This document shows positions 16,575 through 27,031 of a stretch of DNA of 64,000 nt, piece after piece. Origin of the DNA: Iocasia fonsfrigidae. GTDB taxonomy: Bacteria > Bacillota > Halanaerobiia > Halanaerobiales > DTU029. Each line of letters opens with the position of its first letter. Positions within the stretch are counted from its first letter, which is position 1. The stretch lies in NCBI RefSeq assembly GCF_017751145.1, contig NZ_CP046640.1, forward strand, positions 1,654,137 to 1,718,136, read 5' to 3'. Made by a program: the position numbers and the translations under genes. The notes beneath the pieces were generated by a model. The model was given only the letters and a program-made list of their open reading frames with translations, was not told the DNA's origin and did not search any database.

Positions 16575-17666
16575 ATGCCTCAAATATCTAAAAGTCAATT
16601 GGCACTATTATTTATTAACATAATCATACCAGCTGCTCATATCCAAGTTCTATCTGTAAGTGTTAAGTATGCTAAAAATTCTGCGTGGATTGCTGTATTA
16701 GCAGCATATTTAATCATTGCTATTCTTAGTTTAGTAACTATAAAATTAATAGAGTTATATCCTCAGGATAGCATTTTAGATTTTAGTTCTAAAATTATGG
16801 GTAAGACGATAGGAAAGCTGTTCAATATTATTTTATTTTTCTATTCTTTTTTAATAGCATCATTTATGTTAGAACAATTTTCAATATTAGTTACAACTAT
16901 GGTTTATCGGATGACACCAGCTTATATTTTAAGAACTGGTATTATGATTTTAGCATTATATTTGGTCAGTTTGGGAGTAGAGGTAATCTTTAGAGTAAGT
17001 GATATCATATTTATAATAGTTGTTTTATTTACAATAGTTATTGGTATAGGTTTGTTAAAGGAAATTGATTTTAAGATGCTATTACCAATATTCACCGTTG
17101 ATCTTAAGAATTTTATTAAAAGCACAATAATGCCCATGGTTTTTTTCGGCCAGATTATCATATTTTTGTTTTTTCATAATTTGCTTGAAGATTTATCAAG
17201 TATAAGTAAAACTATCCAATTAAGTTTGTTAGTAGGCAGTATATTTGTATTTTTATTTGTATTAGTTGATTTAATGGTTTTTGGGGCAGACTTAGCTTCT
17301 AGAATGCTTTTTCCTCCTTATATGTTAATTAGATTTATTAATATTGAAGAAGTACTAGATAGAGCAGAGGTTTTTATGTTAACCTTATGGATTGCTTTAT
17401 CCTTTATTGAGACGGCAGTTTATTTTTGGATTAGTAATCAAGCTATAATTAAGGTGTTTAATTTAAAATATCAAAAGCTAAACATAATACCGTTAGCTAT
17501 TATTTTACTAGCTCTTACTACTGTAATGTGGAGAGAAAAAGGAATAATTGGTTTTCAGCAGTATGTTCAACTTGGATATGCTTTTAGTATCTTAAGTGTT
17601 CAATTATTTGTTCCAGTCTGTCTATATTTAACAGCACTCTTTAGAACTGGAAAAGGAGGTAACTAG
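16575..17666 (+). CDS. gerAB: GerAB-family spore germination permease, B subunit of the receptor operon
   Basis: A 363-residue polytopic membrane protein beginning MPQISKSQLALLFINIIIPAAHIQ, with about ten hydrophobic segments and the GerAB-type YPQDSILDFSSKIMG. It is the B subunit of a germinant receptor. Start ATG 16575 follows AAGGGG at 16560-16565. Its stop (TAG 17664-17666) overlaps GTG 17666 of the A-subunit gene by one base, a coupling typical of ger operons. The A and C subunits follow, so this is a complete receptor apart from the frame problem in gerAA. Confidence 0.85.
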   Translation: MPQISKSQLALLFINIIIPAAHIQVLSVSVKYAKNSAWIAVLAAYLIIAILSLVTIKLIELYPQDSILDFSSKIMGKTIGKLFNIILFFYSFLIASFMLEQFSILVTTMVYRMTPAYILRTGIMILALYLVSLGVEVIFRVSDIIFIIVVLFTIVIGIGLLKEIDFKMLLPIFTVDLKNFIKSTIMPMVFFGQIIIFLFFHNLLEDLSSISKTIQLSLLVGSIFVFLFVLVDLMVFGADLASRMLFPPYMLIRFINIEEVLDRAEVFMLTLWIALSFIETAVYFWISNQAIIKVFNLKYQKLNIIPLAIILLALTTVMWREKGIIGFQQYVQLGYAFSILSVQLFVPVCLYLTALFRTGKGGN

Positions 17667-19290
17667 TGAGTAATAATTTTAAAAAACCTATACCTGTAAA
17701 AGAGGTGAAAAAAAAAAGCTTAAAGCATTGCGAGAACGTTACATAAAAGGAGAAGATATTAATAATGTAGAGATAAAAGCAAGTTTAGATAAAAACTTAG
17801 TTTATATTCAAAGTATCTTTGATAAAGCAAGTGATTTAGTAGTTAAAAGATTTCAAATTGGAATTAACCATCCGATAAATGTAGCAATTATTTATATTAG
17901 TGGGATTAGTGAAAAAAAAGTTATTAATGATAATATTTTAAAAAATTTAATGGTTAATTCTCGTAAGCAAAATCTTAAAGAAAATATAACTACTACAGGG
18001 ATTAGGAATATTATTTTAAATACTTTATTACCTGTAGCAGGAGTAACAGTTAAAGAACATTCTGATGAATTAATACAGGCATTACTTAAGGGAAAAACTA
18101 TTTTATTGGTAGATAATTTATCTGAAGGCTTTTCCTTAAGCACAAAAAATGAAGACTCCAGGGGGCAGGAGCCAGAGACTGAGACAGTTGTTAGAGGACC
18201 AAAGGAAGGGTTCACAGAGGATTATAATACCAATATCAGCTTAATTAGGCGTAGAATCAAGACTCCTGACTTAAAATTTGAAGACTTTGTAGTGGGTAGA
18301 GTGAGTAAAACAGATGTAGTCATAGCCTATCTACAAGGTGTTGTTGAGCAATCATTAGTAGAAGAGGTTAGAGAGAGAATAAGAAGAATTGATATAGATA
18401 TAATCAATGAAAGTGCCAATATTGAACAGTTAATTGAAGATGATCCTTATTCTCCTTTTCCTCAAATTAATAATACTGAACGGCCAGATGGGGTAGCTTC
18501 AGCATTGAATGAAGGACGAATAGCTATTATAATTGATGGAACCCCTTTTGTATTACTTTTACCCTCAGTCTTTATTCACTTTCTACAGTCTGTTGGGGAT
18601 TATTATGAACGTTTCTTGTTTTCCAATGCTATTAGATTATTAAGGCTATTAGCTTTTTTTACAGCCTTATTGGCCCCTTCAGTCTATGTTGCAATTACTA
18701 CATATCATCAAGAGATGATTCCAACTCCTCTGCTAATAAGCATCGTAGCTTCTAGAACAGGAGTGCCTTTTCCTTCCGTTTTAGAGGCATTATTAATGGA
18801 AATAAGTTTTGAAGCTTTACGTGAAGCAGGATTACGTTTACCAAGACCTGTTGGTCAGGCAGTAAGTATTGTTGGGGCTTTAGTTATTGGGGAAGCAGCT
18901 GTACAAGCTGGACTTGTTTCCAGAGCAATGGTAATTGTTGTAGCTTTAACAGGAATTGCTTCTTTTATTATTCCAGCTTATAATATGGGAATTTCTATTA
19001 GACTACTTAGATTCCCAATTATGTTTTTAGCAGGAAGTTTTGGTATGTTTGGTATAACCTTTGCTTTTTTAGCTCTGTTAATACATTTATCAAGTTTGCG
19101 TTCTTTTGGTATCCCTTATTTATCTCCAATAACCCCTATTAATTTATCAGGATTAAAAGATTCTATTTTTAAGGTGCCGGAATGGATGAAGAATAAAAGA
19201 TCAACCTTTATTGTGAAAGAGGATAAGAAGAGAATTAGGTCTAATGCTAAACCTGGTCCTTCTAATAAGCAGGGTGAAGATAATGCTTAA
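17666..19290 (+). CDS. gerAA: GerAA-family spore germination receptor A subunit, apparent frameshift in a 10-A tract
   Basis: A GerA-family protein: soluble N-terminal domain, EGFTEDYNTNISLIRRRIKTP and PDGVASALNEGRIAIIIDGTPFVL (residues about 170-300), then a membrane domain of about five segments and a basic C-terminal tail. The coupled start GTG 17666 has AAGGAGG just upstream. Translation from it runs to 17717 and then leaves the homologous frame, because the A-run at 17708-17717 has ten A's where eleven are needed. Downstream the frame continues KLKALRERYIKGEDINNVEI. The only in-frame start after the run is TTG 17728 without a ribosome site. Slippage on the A-tract, a true mutation or a sequence error would all explain it. 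Confidence 0.8.
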
Positions 19291-20491
19291 AAAATTAATT
19301 TTAAGTTTATTAATAATAATTATTATGTTAAGTGCTGGTTGTGCTAATAGAAAAGAGGTGGATGAATTAGGGATTATTAATCTTACAGCAATTGATAGAG
19401 ATCCTAAAACAAATAAATACGAAATGGGAGTACAATTAATTTCTCCACAAGGAACTATGTCCGAGCAAGGAACCCAGCAGCAAGTCTGGACTATTGCTGC
19501 TACAGGTGATACTTTGATGAAGGCTGCTAAAAATCTAAGGTCACGAGTTCCCAAAAAATTAGTCTGGTTTCATAGTAATATAATAGTGATTGGGGAGGAA
19601 TTGGCTAAAGAGGGTATTGATAAGACTATTGATTTTTTTGCCAGTAATCCTGAAATTAGATATAATAGTTGGGTTTTAGTCTATAAAGGAAGGTTAGGTG
19701 AGTTATTTAAAATGGCCCCCAGGTTTGAAAATTCTTTAGCTCAGGCAATGGAAGGAATAATAGATAATCGGGAAGAATGGTCTAGTTTCTATACAATTAA
19801 TTTAAAGGATATGTTAATTAGATTAGCTAATCCTCATTATGATGTAATAGCAGGTATGATGACTGATTATGTTCCTAAACTTCCTACAGAGGGTACCTAT
19901 GAGCAGGAAAATTTAGTAAGTAGTCTTGATCCAGACGAGAAGCAAATATTGGCACTTAGTGCTATGGGGGTTTTTAAAAATGGTAAACTAAAGGGTTGGT
20001 TTAATCAGGGGGATACAATGGGTTATTTATGGGTAACTGGAAAGATGAAGCGGGGTACAATAGTAGTACCAGTCAAAAAAAATGATAAAGATAGAAGTAT
20101 GTCAGTAGATTTTCTTACAGCTAGTAGTAAGCTAAAACCAGTACTTAAAAAAGGAAAGTTAAGTATGGAGTTAAAAATTAAGACTGATGTAGAGATTTCA
20201 GAGAAAGTATCGAAATTTGATTTAACAAAAAACGAAAATGTTAAAAAAGCAGAAAAGTTAATAGCAGAAAAAATCAAAGAAAAAATTAAAGGGGCTTTAA
20301 AAAAGGCCCAAAAGGAATATAAGGCTGATATTTTTGGTTACTCTGTAGTAGTCAACAGAAGATATCCTAAAGAATGGGAAGAAAAATATAAAGACAAATG
20401 GGATGAAATTTATCCAAATATTGTGACAAACATTGATGTTGAAGTTACAATTAAGCGTTTAGGAATGTTATCTAATCCAATAGTCGAATAA
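19283..20491 (+). CDS. gerAC: GerAC-family spore germination lipoprotein (C subunit)
   Basis: A 402-residue lipoprotein. The signal peptide MLKKLILSLLIIIIMLSAGC carries the lipobox LSAGC with the modified Cys at residue 20. The GerAC features follow: NRKEVDELGIINLTAIDRDP, MAPRFENSLAQAMEGII, and the C-terminal domain DIFGYSVVVNRRYPKEWEEK. It is anchored on the outer face of the inner spore membrane and completes the germinant receptor. Start ATG 19283 overlaps the end of gerAA by 8 bases after GGGTGAAGA. The longer frame from 19244 would destroy the signal peptide. Confidence 0.9.
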   Translation: MLKKLILSLLIIIIMLSAGCANRKEVDELGIINLTAIDRDPKTNKYEMGVQLISPQGTMSEQGTQQQVWTIAATGDTLMKAAKNLRSRVPKKLVWFHSNIIVIGEELAKEGIDKTIDFFASNPEIRYNSWVLVYKGRLGELFKMAPRFENSLAQAMEGIIDNREEWSSFYTINLKDMLIRLANPHYDVIAGMMTDYVPKLPTEGTYEQENLVSSLDPDEKQILALSAMGVFKNGKLKGWFNQGDTMGYLWVTGKMKRGTIVVPVKKNDKDRSMSVDFLTASSKLKPVLKKGKLSMELKIKTDVEISEKVSKFDLTKNENVKKAEKLIAEKIKEKIKGALKKAQKEYKADIFGYSVVVNRRYPKEWEEKYKDKWDEIYPNIVTNIDVEVTIKRLGMLSNPIVE

Positions 20492-20512
20492 AAATTAATA
20501 GGAGCGATTAGA

Positions 20513-20827
20513 TTGAAAGTAATAGCACTAACTTTGTTTTTTATTATTGTAATGTATTTTCAGATGAAAAATCTAATTAAAAATAAAGATTGGAAAGAAC
20601 TCTTTGTCTATTTGTTGTTAATGGGGGTTGGAATTTTATATAGTTATGGAATTGTTCTTGGATGGAAACTACCTAATCCAACAATTTTTTTAAATAAATT
20701 GTATAAACCATTTTATGATTATATATTTGAAAACTTATTAGCACAAAAGGGATTATCTGAAAATTTCCATTTATACTTTTCTTCGGTGGGTTTTTTTATC
20801 CAAGGCTTATTGACAAGTCATATATGA
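20513..20827 (+). CDS. Small membrane protein following the germination operon
   Basis: A 104-residue protein with two clear hydrophobic segments (residues about 2-16 and 29-50) and a less hydrophobic C-terminal part (FHLYFSSVGFFIQGLLTSHI). TTG 20513 is the likely start, after AGGAGCG. I do not recognise a family. It lies 21 bases after gerAC and is probably the last gene of the ger operon, so a role with the receptor is plausible but unproven. Its last codons overlap the -35 box of the carA promoter. Confidence 0.6.
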   Translation: MKVIALTLFFIIVMYFQMKNLIKNKDWKELFVYLLLMGVGILYSYGIVLGWKLPNPTIFLNKLYKPFYDYIFENLLAQKGLSENFHLYFSSVGFFIQGLLTSHI

Positions 20828-20838
20828 TATGATACTAT
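20810..20838 (+). promoter_or_regulatory. Promoter of carAB
   Basis: TTGACA (20810-20815), a 17-base spacer, and TACTAT (20833-20838). It overlaps the end of the small membrane protein gene and precedes the pyrimidine leader. Confidence 0.75.
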
Positions 20839-20874
20839 TTCTATTAGGTGAATATAAAGTATCCTTTAAACTAG

Positions 20875-20989
20875 TCCAGAGAGGCTAATAAGGAGATGAA
20901 TCTACAGTTAGGATGGTGTTTTTTAGACCTGAGCTGTGGTTAATTCTGTATACCAACTCCTTGTCAGATTTTCTGGCAGGGGTTTTTTT
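20875..20989 (+). promoter_or_regulatory. PyrR-type attenuator leader of carAB
   Basis: TCCAGAGAGGCT (20875-20886) is the conserved PyrR-binding loop motif of pyrimidine attenuators. Downstream, CTCCTTGTCAG (20957-20967) pairs with CTGGCAGGGG (20973-20982) and is followed by seven T's, forming an intrinsic terminator. In known systems PyrR with UMP binds the motif and favours termination, so carAB would be reduced when pyrimidines are abundant. PyrR itself is not in the window. Confidence 0.88.
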
Positions 20990-21045
20990 GTATATTGGGA
21001 TATATTATTTTGACAATAAAAATCTGGTTTTTACGGGGGGATTTT

Positions 21046-22116
21046 ATGATCAAGGGAAGACTTGTTCTTGAAGATGGGAGCATCTTTGAGGGAGAAATAT
21101 TTGGCTATGGGGAAGATACAGGTGGTGAGATTGTTTTTAATACCAGTATGACTGGTTATCAGGAAATATTGACTGATCCATCTTATAAGGGTGAAATAGT
21201 GACAATGACTTATCCTTTAATCGGGAATTATGGGATAAATACTGATGATTTTGAATCAGCTGCCCCTCACGTCAATGGGTTGATAGTAAAAGAGGTATGT
21301 CCTGAACCTGAAAACTGGCGCCTGGATAGTAATTTAATAGACTACCTGGAGCGAAATAAAGTTACAGGTATTTGTGGTATTGATACCAGGGCATTGACCA
21401 GGAAGTTAAGAAGTGAGGGTACTATGAGAGGTATAATTACTAAAAAAGATGATGATGATACTGCTCTAATTAATAAGGCAAAGGCTGTTCCTGCTCTATC
21501 AGGAAGGGATCTGGTAAGTACTGTTAGCAGTAAAGAGGTATACCAGCTTGGTAAAGATAATAAGTACCGGGTTGTACTTATTGACTGTGGAGCCAAGAAA
21601 AATATTATTACTTCTCTTGTTAACAGAGGCTGTCAGGTAACAGTTGTTCCAGCCTGGACAACTGCTGATGAGATATTAGGTTTAAATCCTCATGGTATTA
21701 TGCTTTCTAATGGCCCTGGTGACCCTCAGGATGTTCCCTATCTTGTAGATACTGTAAAAAAACTATTGGGAGAGAAGGCAATTTTCGGTATCTGCCTCGG
21801 TCACCAGATACTGGGTTTGGCCTGTGGTGCAGAAACCTTCAAATTAAAGTTTGGACATCGAGGTGCCAATCACCCTGTTAAAGATTTAGCTAGCAATAGG
21901 GTTTATATTACATCACAAAACCATGGGTTTGCCCTTGATAATAATTCAGTTAAAAGGCTTGATATAGATATAACACACCTTAATGTAAATGATGGTACAG
22001 TTGAAGGCTTATCTCACAAGAAATACAAAGCCTTTTCTGTGCAATATCATCCAGAGGCCTGTCCCGGGCCAGAAGATTCTAATTATCTTTTTGATAAATT
22101 TATTGCCCTGTTCTAG
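21046..22116 (+). CDS. carA: Carbamoyl-phosphate synthase small (glutaminase) subunit
   Basis: A 356-residue glutamine amidotransferase subunit that supplies ammonia to CarB for carbamoyl phosphate synthesis. The N-terminal CarA domain reads GRLVLEDGSIFEGEIFGYG and FNTSMTGYQEILTDPSY. The class I amidotransferase triad is visible as GICLGHQ (Cys nucleophile near residue 250) and YHPEACPGP (His, Glu near 334-336). Start ATG 21046 follows GGGGGG. Together with carB it is controlled by the PyrR-type leader; no other pyr or arg biosynthetic genes lie nearby. Confidence 0.97.
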   Translation: MIKGRLVLEDGSIFEGEIFGYGEDTGGEIVFNTSMTGYQEILTDPSYKGEIVTMTYPLIGNYGINTDDFESAAPHVNGLIVKEVCPEPENWRLDSNLIDYLERNKVTGICGIDTRALTRKLRSEGTMRGIITKKDDDDTALINKAKAVPALSGRDLVSTVSSKEVYQLGKDNKYRVVLIDCGAKKNIITSLVNRGCQVTVVPAWTTADEILGLNPHGIMLSNGPGDPQDVPYLVDTVKKLLGEKAIFGICLGHQILGLACGAETFKLKFGHRGANHPVKDLASNRVYITSQNHGFALDNNSVKRLDIDITHLNVNDGTVEGLSHKKYKAFSVQYHPEACPGPEDSNYLFDKFIALF

Positions 22117-22149
22117 CAAAGCACACTCAAAATCTAGGAGGTTATAAAG

Positions 22150-25100
22150 ATGCCCTTAAGGAAAGATTTGAAGAAGGTAATGGTGATAGGGTCTGGTCCG
22201 ATTATAATCGGTCAGGCGGCTGAATTTGATTACTCCGGCAGTCAGGCCTGCCGCGCTTTAAAAGAAGAAGGTCTGGAGGTTGTACTTGTTAATAGTAATC
22301 CTGCAACCATAATGACTGATGAGAATATGGCTGATAGGGTTTATATTGAGCCGCTAACAGTTGAGGTGATAAGTAAAATACTTCGTAAGGAAAGACCTGA
22401 TGGTCTTCTGCCAACCCTTGGTGGACAGATTGCTTTGAACCTGGCGATAGATCTGGCCGAAACAGGTATACTGACCGAATTGAGAGTAGAATTATTGGGC
22501 ACTCCTCTAGAAACAATCCAGCGGGCAGAGGATAGGAATACATTTAAGGAATTAATGGATGAAATAGGTGAACCTGTTTTAAGCAGTAAGACTGCTGAAA
22601 CGATTGTTGAAGCGAAGAAAATTGCCAATAATATTGGATATCCTGTTATCATCCGTCCGGCCTATACTATGGGAGGAACAGGTGGGGGTGTAGCTCATTC
22701 ACCAGCAGAACTGGAGGATATAGCGGCCCGGGGTTTTAAACATAGTTTGATTGGTCAGATATTAATAGAACGGAGTATTAAGGGCTGGAAAGAGATAGAA
22801 TATGAAGTAATGAGGGATGGTAATGATAACTGTATTACTGTCTGTAATATGGAAAACTTTGATCCAGTGGGGGTTCATACCGGTGATAGTATTGTTGTTG
22901 CCCCCAGTCAGACCCTGACTGATAAAGAATATCAGCTTCTGCGTTCTTCAGCATTGAAAATAATTAGGGCCCTGGGGATTGAGGGTGGATGTAATGTACA
23001 ATATGCCCTTGACCCAGAGAGTTTTCAGTATTATATTATTGAGGTTAATCCCCGGGTAAGTCGTTCCAGTGCTCTAGCATCTAAAGCAACAGGATATCCG
23101 ATTGCCAAGGTTTCTGCCAGGATTGCCCTGGGATATACCCTGGATGAGATAGAAAATGCTATAACTGGCAAAACAAAGGCCTGTTTTGAACCGGCCCTTG
23201 ATTACCTTGTTTTTAAAATACCGCGCTGGCCTTTTGATAAGTTCCATTATGCTGACCGCGGTCTGGGTACACAAATGAAAGCAACTGGAGAGGTTATGGC
23301 TATTGAGCGTACTATAGAATCAGCCCTCCTGAAGGCTGTACGTTCTCTGGAGATAGGGGCCTATGGGTTAAAACAATCTGCCATAGAGTCATTTAGTGAT
23401 AAGAAGTTAAAGGAAAAACTACTGGCTGCTGATGATGAGCGCTTATTTGTTCTGGCTGAGGCCTTAAGAAGGGGTTATAGTGTAGATGAACTCCATAAAT
23501 TAACAGATATCAGCAGCTATTTTTTAAGTAAATTAGAAAATATCATTAATTTGGAAGAAGATATAAAAATTGAACTAACACCAGAATTATTGGAAAGAGT
23601 GAAAAGGGTTGGTTTTTCTGACAGGGAGATTGCTACTTTATCAGGTAAAAAAGAGGAAGAAATAAAATATATACGTGATAAACATGCTCTAAAACCGGTT
23701 TATAAAATGGTTGATACCTGTGCAGCAGAATTTGAGGCTGTTACACCATATTATTATTCATCATATGAAACTGTAAATGAATCAATCAGAACGAACCGAG
23801 AAAAAGTTATGGTCCTTGGTTCAGGGCCGATTAGAATAGGTCAGGGGATTGAATTTGACTATTGCAGTGTACATTCTGCCTGGACCCTTCATGAGGAGGG
23901 TTATGAATCTATTATTGTTAATAATAACCCGGAGACTGTAAGTACAGATTTTGATACTTCAGATAGATTATATTTTGAGCCTCTAACTAAGGAAGATGTA
24001 ATGAATATTATCGAACAGGAAAAGCCAGCCGGGGTTGTAGTACAGTTTGGGGGTCAAACTGCCATAAACTTAGCTCATCCACTAGCAAGTGAAGGTGTAG
24101 AGATATTGGGGACATCTGTTGAAGCGATAGATATTGCTGAAGACCGTGATAGATTTATAAAACTCTTAAAAGAGCTTAATATCCCTACACCAAGTGGTGA
24201 TGTAGCTGCTTCCTTAGAGGAGGCTAAAAAGATAGTCTATAATGTTGGCTATCCTGTTTTAGTACGCCCCTCCTATGTCCTTGGTGGTAGGGCGATGGAA
24301 GTAGTTTATAATGATAATGAACTTATAGAATATATGAGAAATGCAGTTAAGATATCCCCTGAACATCCGATTCTTGTTGACAAATATATTACTGGTATGG
24401 AGATAGAGGTAGATGCAATTTCAGATGGCCGGGATGTAGTAATACCCGGGATTATGGAACATGTGGAACGGGCTGGTGTTCACTCTGGTGACAGTATAGC
24501 TGTTTACCCTACACATTCATTAAAAGCAGAATTAAAAGAAAAAATAGTAGATTATACTATCAGGATTGCCCGGGCTTTAAAGATTAAGGGTCTAATAAAT
24601 ATCCAGTTTGTTGTAGCCAGGGATAATATTTATATTATTGAGGTAAATCCCCGTTCCAGCCGTACAATACCATATTTAAGTAAGGTTACCGGGGTTCCTA
24701 TGGTTAAACTGGCCACAAAGGCTTTACTGGGAGTATCCTTAAAAGAGATGGGTTATTCAACAGGCCTTGTCAGGGAAAAGAAACATATTGCTGTTAAGGT
24801 ACCGGTATTTTCTTTTTCCAAATTAACAAAAGTTGATACAGGATTAGGTCCAGAAATGAAATCAACAGGGGAGGTTCTTGGTCTGGATTATTCATATGAA
24901 AAGGCCTTATATAAAGGATTAATAGCTGCTGGTATTGAGATACCCCAAAAAGGAACAATTCTGGCAACTATAGCCGATAAAGATAAAAAGGAAGCGATTA
25001 AATATATTAAAGATTTCACAGCACTGGGTTTTAATATTATTGCTACTGAAGGGACAGCTGATGCCCTTAAAAAGGCTGGTGTAAAGGTTGAAAAAATAAA

Positions 25101-25350
25101 TAAAGTCTCAGATGGCTCGCCACATGTAATTGATTTAATCAATCAGGATAAGGTTGATTTAGTTATTAATAGCCTTACCAGGGGTAAGATACCAGCCAGG
25201 GATGGATTTCAGATCAGAAGGAATGCAGTTGAAATGGGTATTCCCTGTCTAACATCACTAGATACTACTGCGGCGATTTTACATGTTCTTCAGGAGATAA
25301 AGGCAGGAGAAGATATTGAAGTACAGGCCCTGCAGGATTATATAAAATAA
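22150..25350 (+). CDS. carB: Carbamoyl-phosphate synthase large subunit
   Basis: A full-length 1066-residue CarB with the internal duplication of two ATP-grasp units: [20 protein letters not shown] near residue 9 and its counterpart [20 protein letters not shown] near residue 551. The ATP-grasp motifs [16 protein letters not shown] and [18 protein letters not shown] each mark one synthase half. The C-terminal MGS-like allosteric domain (about 930-1066) contains [14 protein letters not shown]. It makes carbamoyl phosphate from bicarbonate, glutamine-derived ammonia and 2 ATP. It lies 33 bases after carA with AGGAGG upstream of the start. Confidence 0.98.
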   Translation: MPLRKDLKKVMVIGSGPIIIGQAAEFDYSGSQACRALKEEGLEVVLVNSNPATIMTDENMADRVYIEPLTVEVISKILRKERPDGLLPTLGGQIALNLAIDLAETGILTELRVELLGTPLETIQRAEDRNTFKELMDEIGEPVLSSKTAETIVEAKKIANNIGYPVIIRPAYTMGGTGGGVAHSPAELEDIAARGFKHSLIGQILIERSIKGWKEIEYEVMRDGNDNCITVCNMENFDPVGVHTGDSIVVAPSQTLTDKEYQLLRSSALKIIRALGIEGGCNVQYALDPESFQYYIIEVNPRVSRSSALASKATGYPIAKVSARIALGYTLDEIENAITGKTKACFEPALDYLVFKIPRWPFDKFHYADRGLGTQMKATGEVMAIERTIESALLKAVRSLEIGAYGLKQSAIESFSDKKLKEKLLAADDERLFVLAEALRRGYSVDELHKLTDISSYFLSKLENIINLEEDIKIELTPELLERVKRVGFSDREIATLSGKKEEEIKYIRDKHALKPVYKMVDTCAAEFEAVTPYYYSSYETVNESIRTNREKVMVLGSGPIRIGQGIEFDYCSVHSAWTLHEEGYESIIVNNNPETVSTDFDTSDRLYFEPLTKEDVMNIIEQEKPAGVVVQFGGQTAINLAHPLASEGVEILGTSVEAIDIAEDRDRFIKLLKELNIPTPSGDVAASLEEAKKIVYNVGYPVLVRPSYVLGGRAMEVVYNDNELIEYMRNAVKISPEHPILVDKYITGMEIEVDAISDGRDVVIPGIMEHVERAGVHSGDSIAVYPTHSLKAELKEKIVDYTIRIARALKIKGLINIQFVVARDNIYIIEVNPRSSRTIPYLSKVTGVPMVKLATKALLGVSLKEMGYSTGLVREKKHIAVKVPVFSFSKLTKVDTGLGPEMKSTGEVLGLDYSYEKALYKGLIAAGIEIPQKGTILATIADKDKKEAIKYIKDFTALGFNIIATEGTADALKKAGVKVEKINKVSDGSPHVIDLINQDKVDLVINSLTRGKIPARDGFQIRRNAVEMGIPCLTSLDTTAAILHVLQEIKAGEDIEVQALQDYIK

Positions 25351-25453
25351 GCCTAAACGATGATCACCAAATAAACTAATTAGCTATCATTTTTTAGAGT
25401 TACATGAATATATATGTATAAAGTGATAGCTTAAAGTTAGAGGTGATCAATTA

Positions 25454-26830
25454 ATGGGTATTAATATTGATTTTGCAAAAAGGTTTGCTGCTGATTTGGC
25501 AGTCAAGCAGGTTTTAAAGTACATTGAAAAGTCCCCAGAGGAAAACTTTTTGCATATTCTTGATATAGCAGAAAAATTGGTCAAGCGTGATAACCATAAA
25601 CAGGCCGTACAGGCTATGAGGGAAAATTATGAAGCAAATCCAGTTATTAAACAATATATTAAAAAACTAAGTGATATTGCTCCTGCTTATAGGGATGGCT
25701 TATTGATGAATTTCTTTGTTAATGCCGTGATTTTAGGTATACCATACCAATACGAATTATCTGAAGAATTGGGAACAGCAGTACCCTGGACAATATTAAT
25801 AGATCCTACCAGTGCCTGTAATTTAAACTGTAATGGTTGTTGGGCCGGGAAATATAATAAGAAGGATACCCTTGAATTTGAAGTTGTAGATCGGGTCATT
25901 GTGGAAGCCAAAAAGCTGGGGATATATTTTATTGTATTATCTGGTGGGGAACCTACACTTTATCCTTATCTCTTTGATATCTTCAGGAAACATGATGATG
26001 TTGGTTTTATGATGTATACAAATGGCACTTTGATCGATGATGAATTTGCGGATAAAATATTGGAAGTTGGTAATGTAACACCAGCTATCAGTCTTGAGGG
26101 TTTTAAAAATCAAACTGATCAGCGCAGGGGAGAAGGAACCTTTGCGAAGATAATGGATGCTATGGACCGTCTTTCTGCACGGGGTATTATATTTGGTGCC
26201 AGTGTTACAGCTACCAGGGATAATGTGGATACTTTATTTGGGGATGAATTCATTGACTTAATGATTGAAAAAGGCGCTATTTATATGTGGTCATTTCATT
26301 ATATTCCGATTGGGAGAAATCCTGATTTTAATTTAATGCTCAAACCAGAGCAGAGATATAATCTAGCAGATAGGGTGACTGACTTGAGGAATAATAAACC
26401 ACTTTTTGTTATGGACTTCTGGAATGATGGGACATTTAGTCAAGGGTGTATTGCTGGAGGTAGAAGGTATTTTCATATAAATGCTAAAGGAGAAGCAGAA
26501 CCTTGTGCTTTTGCACATTTTTCTGTGGATAATGTCAAAGAAAAATCATTAAAAGAAATCCTGCATAACCCCTTGTTTAAGGCTTATCAAAAGAGACAGC
26601 CATTTTCTGCAAACCTGATGTGTCCCTGTCCAATTATAGATAACCCCCAGGCCCTGAGGGATATTGTAGAAGAGTCTTCTGCTCTACCAACCCATGAGGG
26701 TGTCCGGGAGATATTTGCAGCTGAAAATGCGGAAAGGCTTGATCTAATATCTAATGAATGGCATTGTATTTCTCAGAAAATACATGATAAGAGAATGGGT
26801 ATAGAAAAGTCTAGAGAAGGAAATTTTTAA
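25454..26830 (+). CDS. Radical SAM protein of unknown substrate
   Basis: A 458-residue radical SAM enzyme. A helical N-terminal region of about 115 residues precedes the cluster CNLNCNGC (residues about 124-131, CX3CX2C). Barrel motifs follow: FIVLSGGEPTLYP (GGE for SAM binding) and ISLEGFKNQTDQRRGEG. The C-terminal region has further cysteines (QGCIAGGRRYFHINAKGEAEPC and NLMCPCPI), resembling a SPASM/twitch-like auxiliary cluster. I do not recognise the product, and the gene stands alone between carB and the cellodextrin locus. An 8-bp inverted repeat AGCTATCA/TGATAGCT lies just upstream (25381-25432). RBS AGAGGTGAT precedes ATG 25454. Confidence 0.85.
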   Translation: MGINIDFAKRFAADLAVKQVLKYIEKSPEENFLHILDIAEKLVKRDNHKQAVQAMRENYEANPVIKQYIKKLSDIAPAYRDGLLMNFFVNAVILGIPYQYELSEELGTAVPWTILIDPTSACNLNCNGCWAGKYNKKDTLEFEVVDRVIVEAKKLGIYFIVLSGGEPTLYPYLFDIFRKHDDVGFMMYTNGTLIDDEFADKILEVGNVTPAISLEGFKNQTDQRRGEGTFAKIMDAMDRLSARGIIFGASVTATRDNVDTLFGDEFIDLMIEKGAIYMWSFHYIPIGRNPDFNLMLKPEQRYNLADRVTDLRNNKPLFVMDFWNDGTFSQGCIAGGRRYFHINAKGEAEPCAFAHFSVDNVKEKSLKEILHNPLFKAYQKRQPFSANLMCPCPIIDNPQALRDIVEESSALPTHEGVREIFAAENAERLDLISNEWHCISQKIHDKRMGIEKSREGNF

Positions 26831-26890
26831 AATTTTTTTAAAAAAAAGAAGGAATTTTAAATTTAGTATTGAATATGTATATATAAAGAT

Positions 26891-26906
26891 ACTAAACCGA
26901 TTTAGT
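26891..26906. promoter_or_regulatory. LacI-type operator 1
   Basis: ACTAAACCGATTTAGT is a near-palindrome with the central CG typical of LacI-family operators. A second site with the same half-sites lies at 26996-27011, upstream of the LacI gene. Confidence 0.65.
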
Positions 26907-26995
26907 TTTGATAGATATAATCCTGAAAAAACTGTCGAAAATCATCAACTTTATAGTTTCTTTTTAAGTTATATTAATTATTTTTTTAAATAACT

Positions 26996-27011
26996 ACTAA
27001 ACCGTTTTAGA
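26996..27011. promoter_or_regulatory. LacI-type operator 2
   Basis: ACTAAACCGTTTTAGA repeats operator 1 (shared ACTAAACCG core, symmetric TTTAG arm). It ends about 20 bases before the regulator start codon, a position suited to autorepression. The spacing between the two centres is 105 bases, compatible with DNA looping. Confidence 0.65.
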
Positions 27012-27031
27012 TAGGCATGGGGGTGCTGGTT

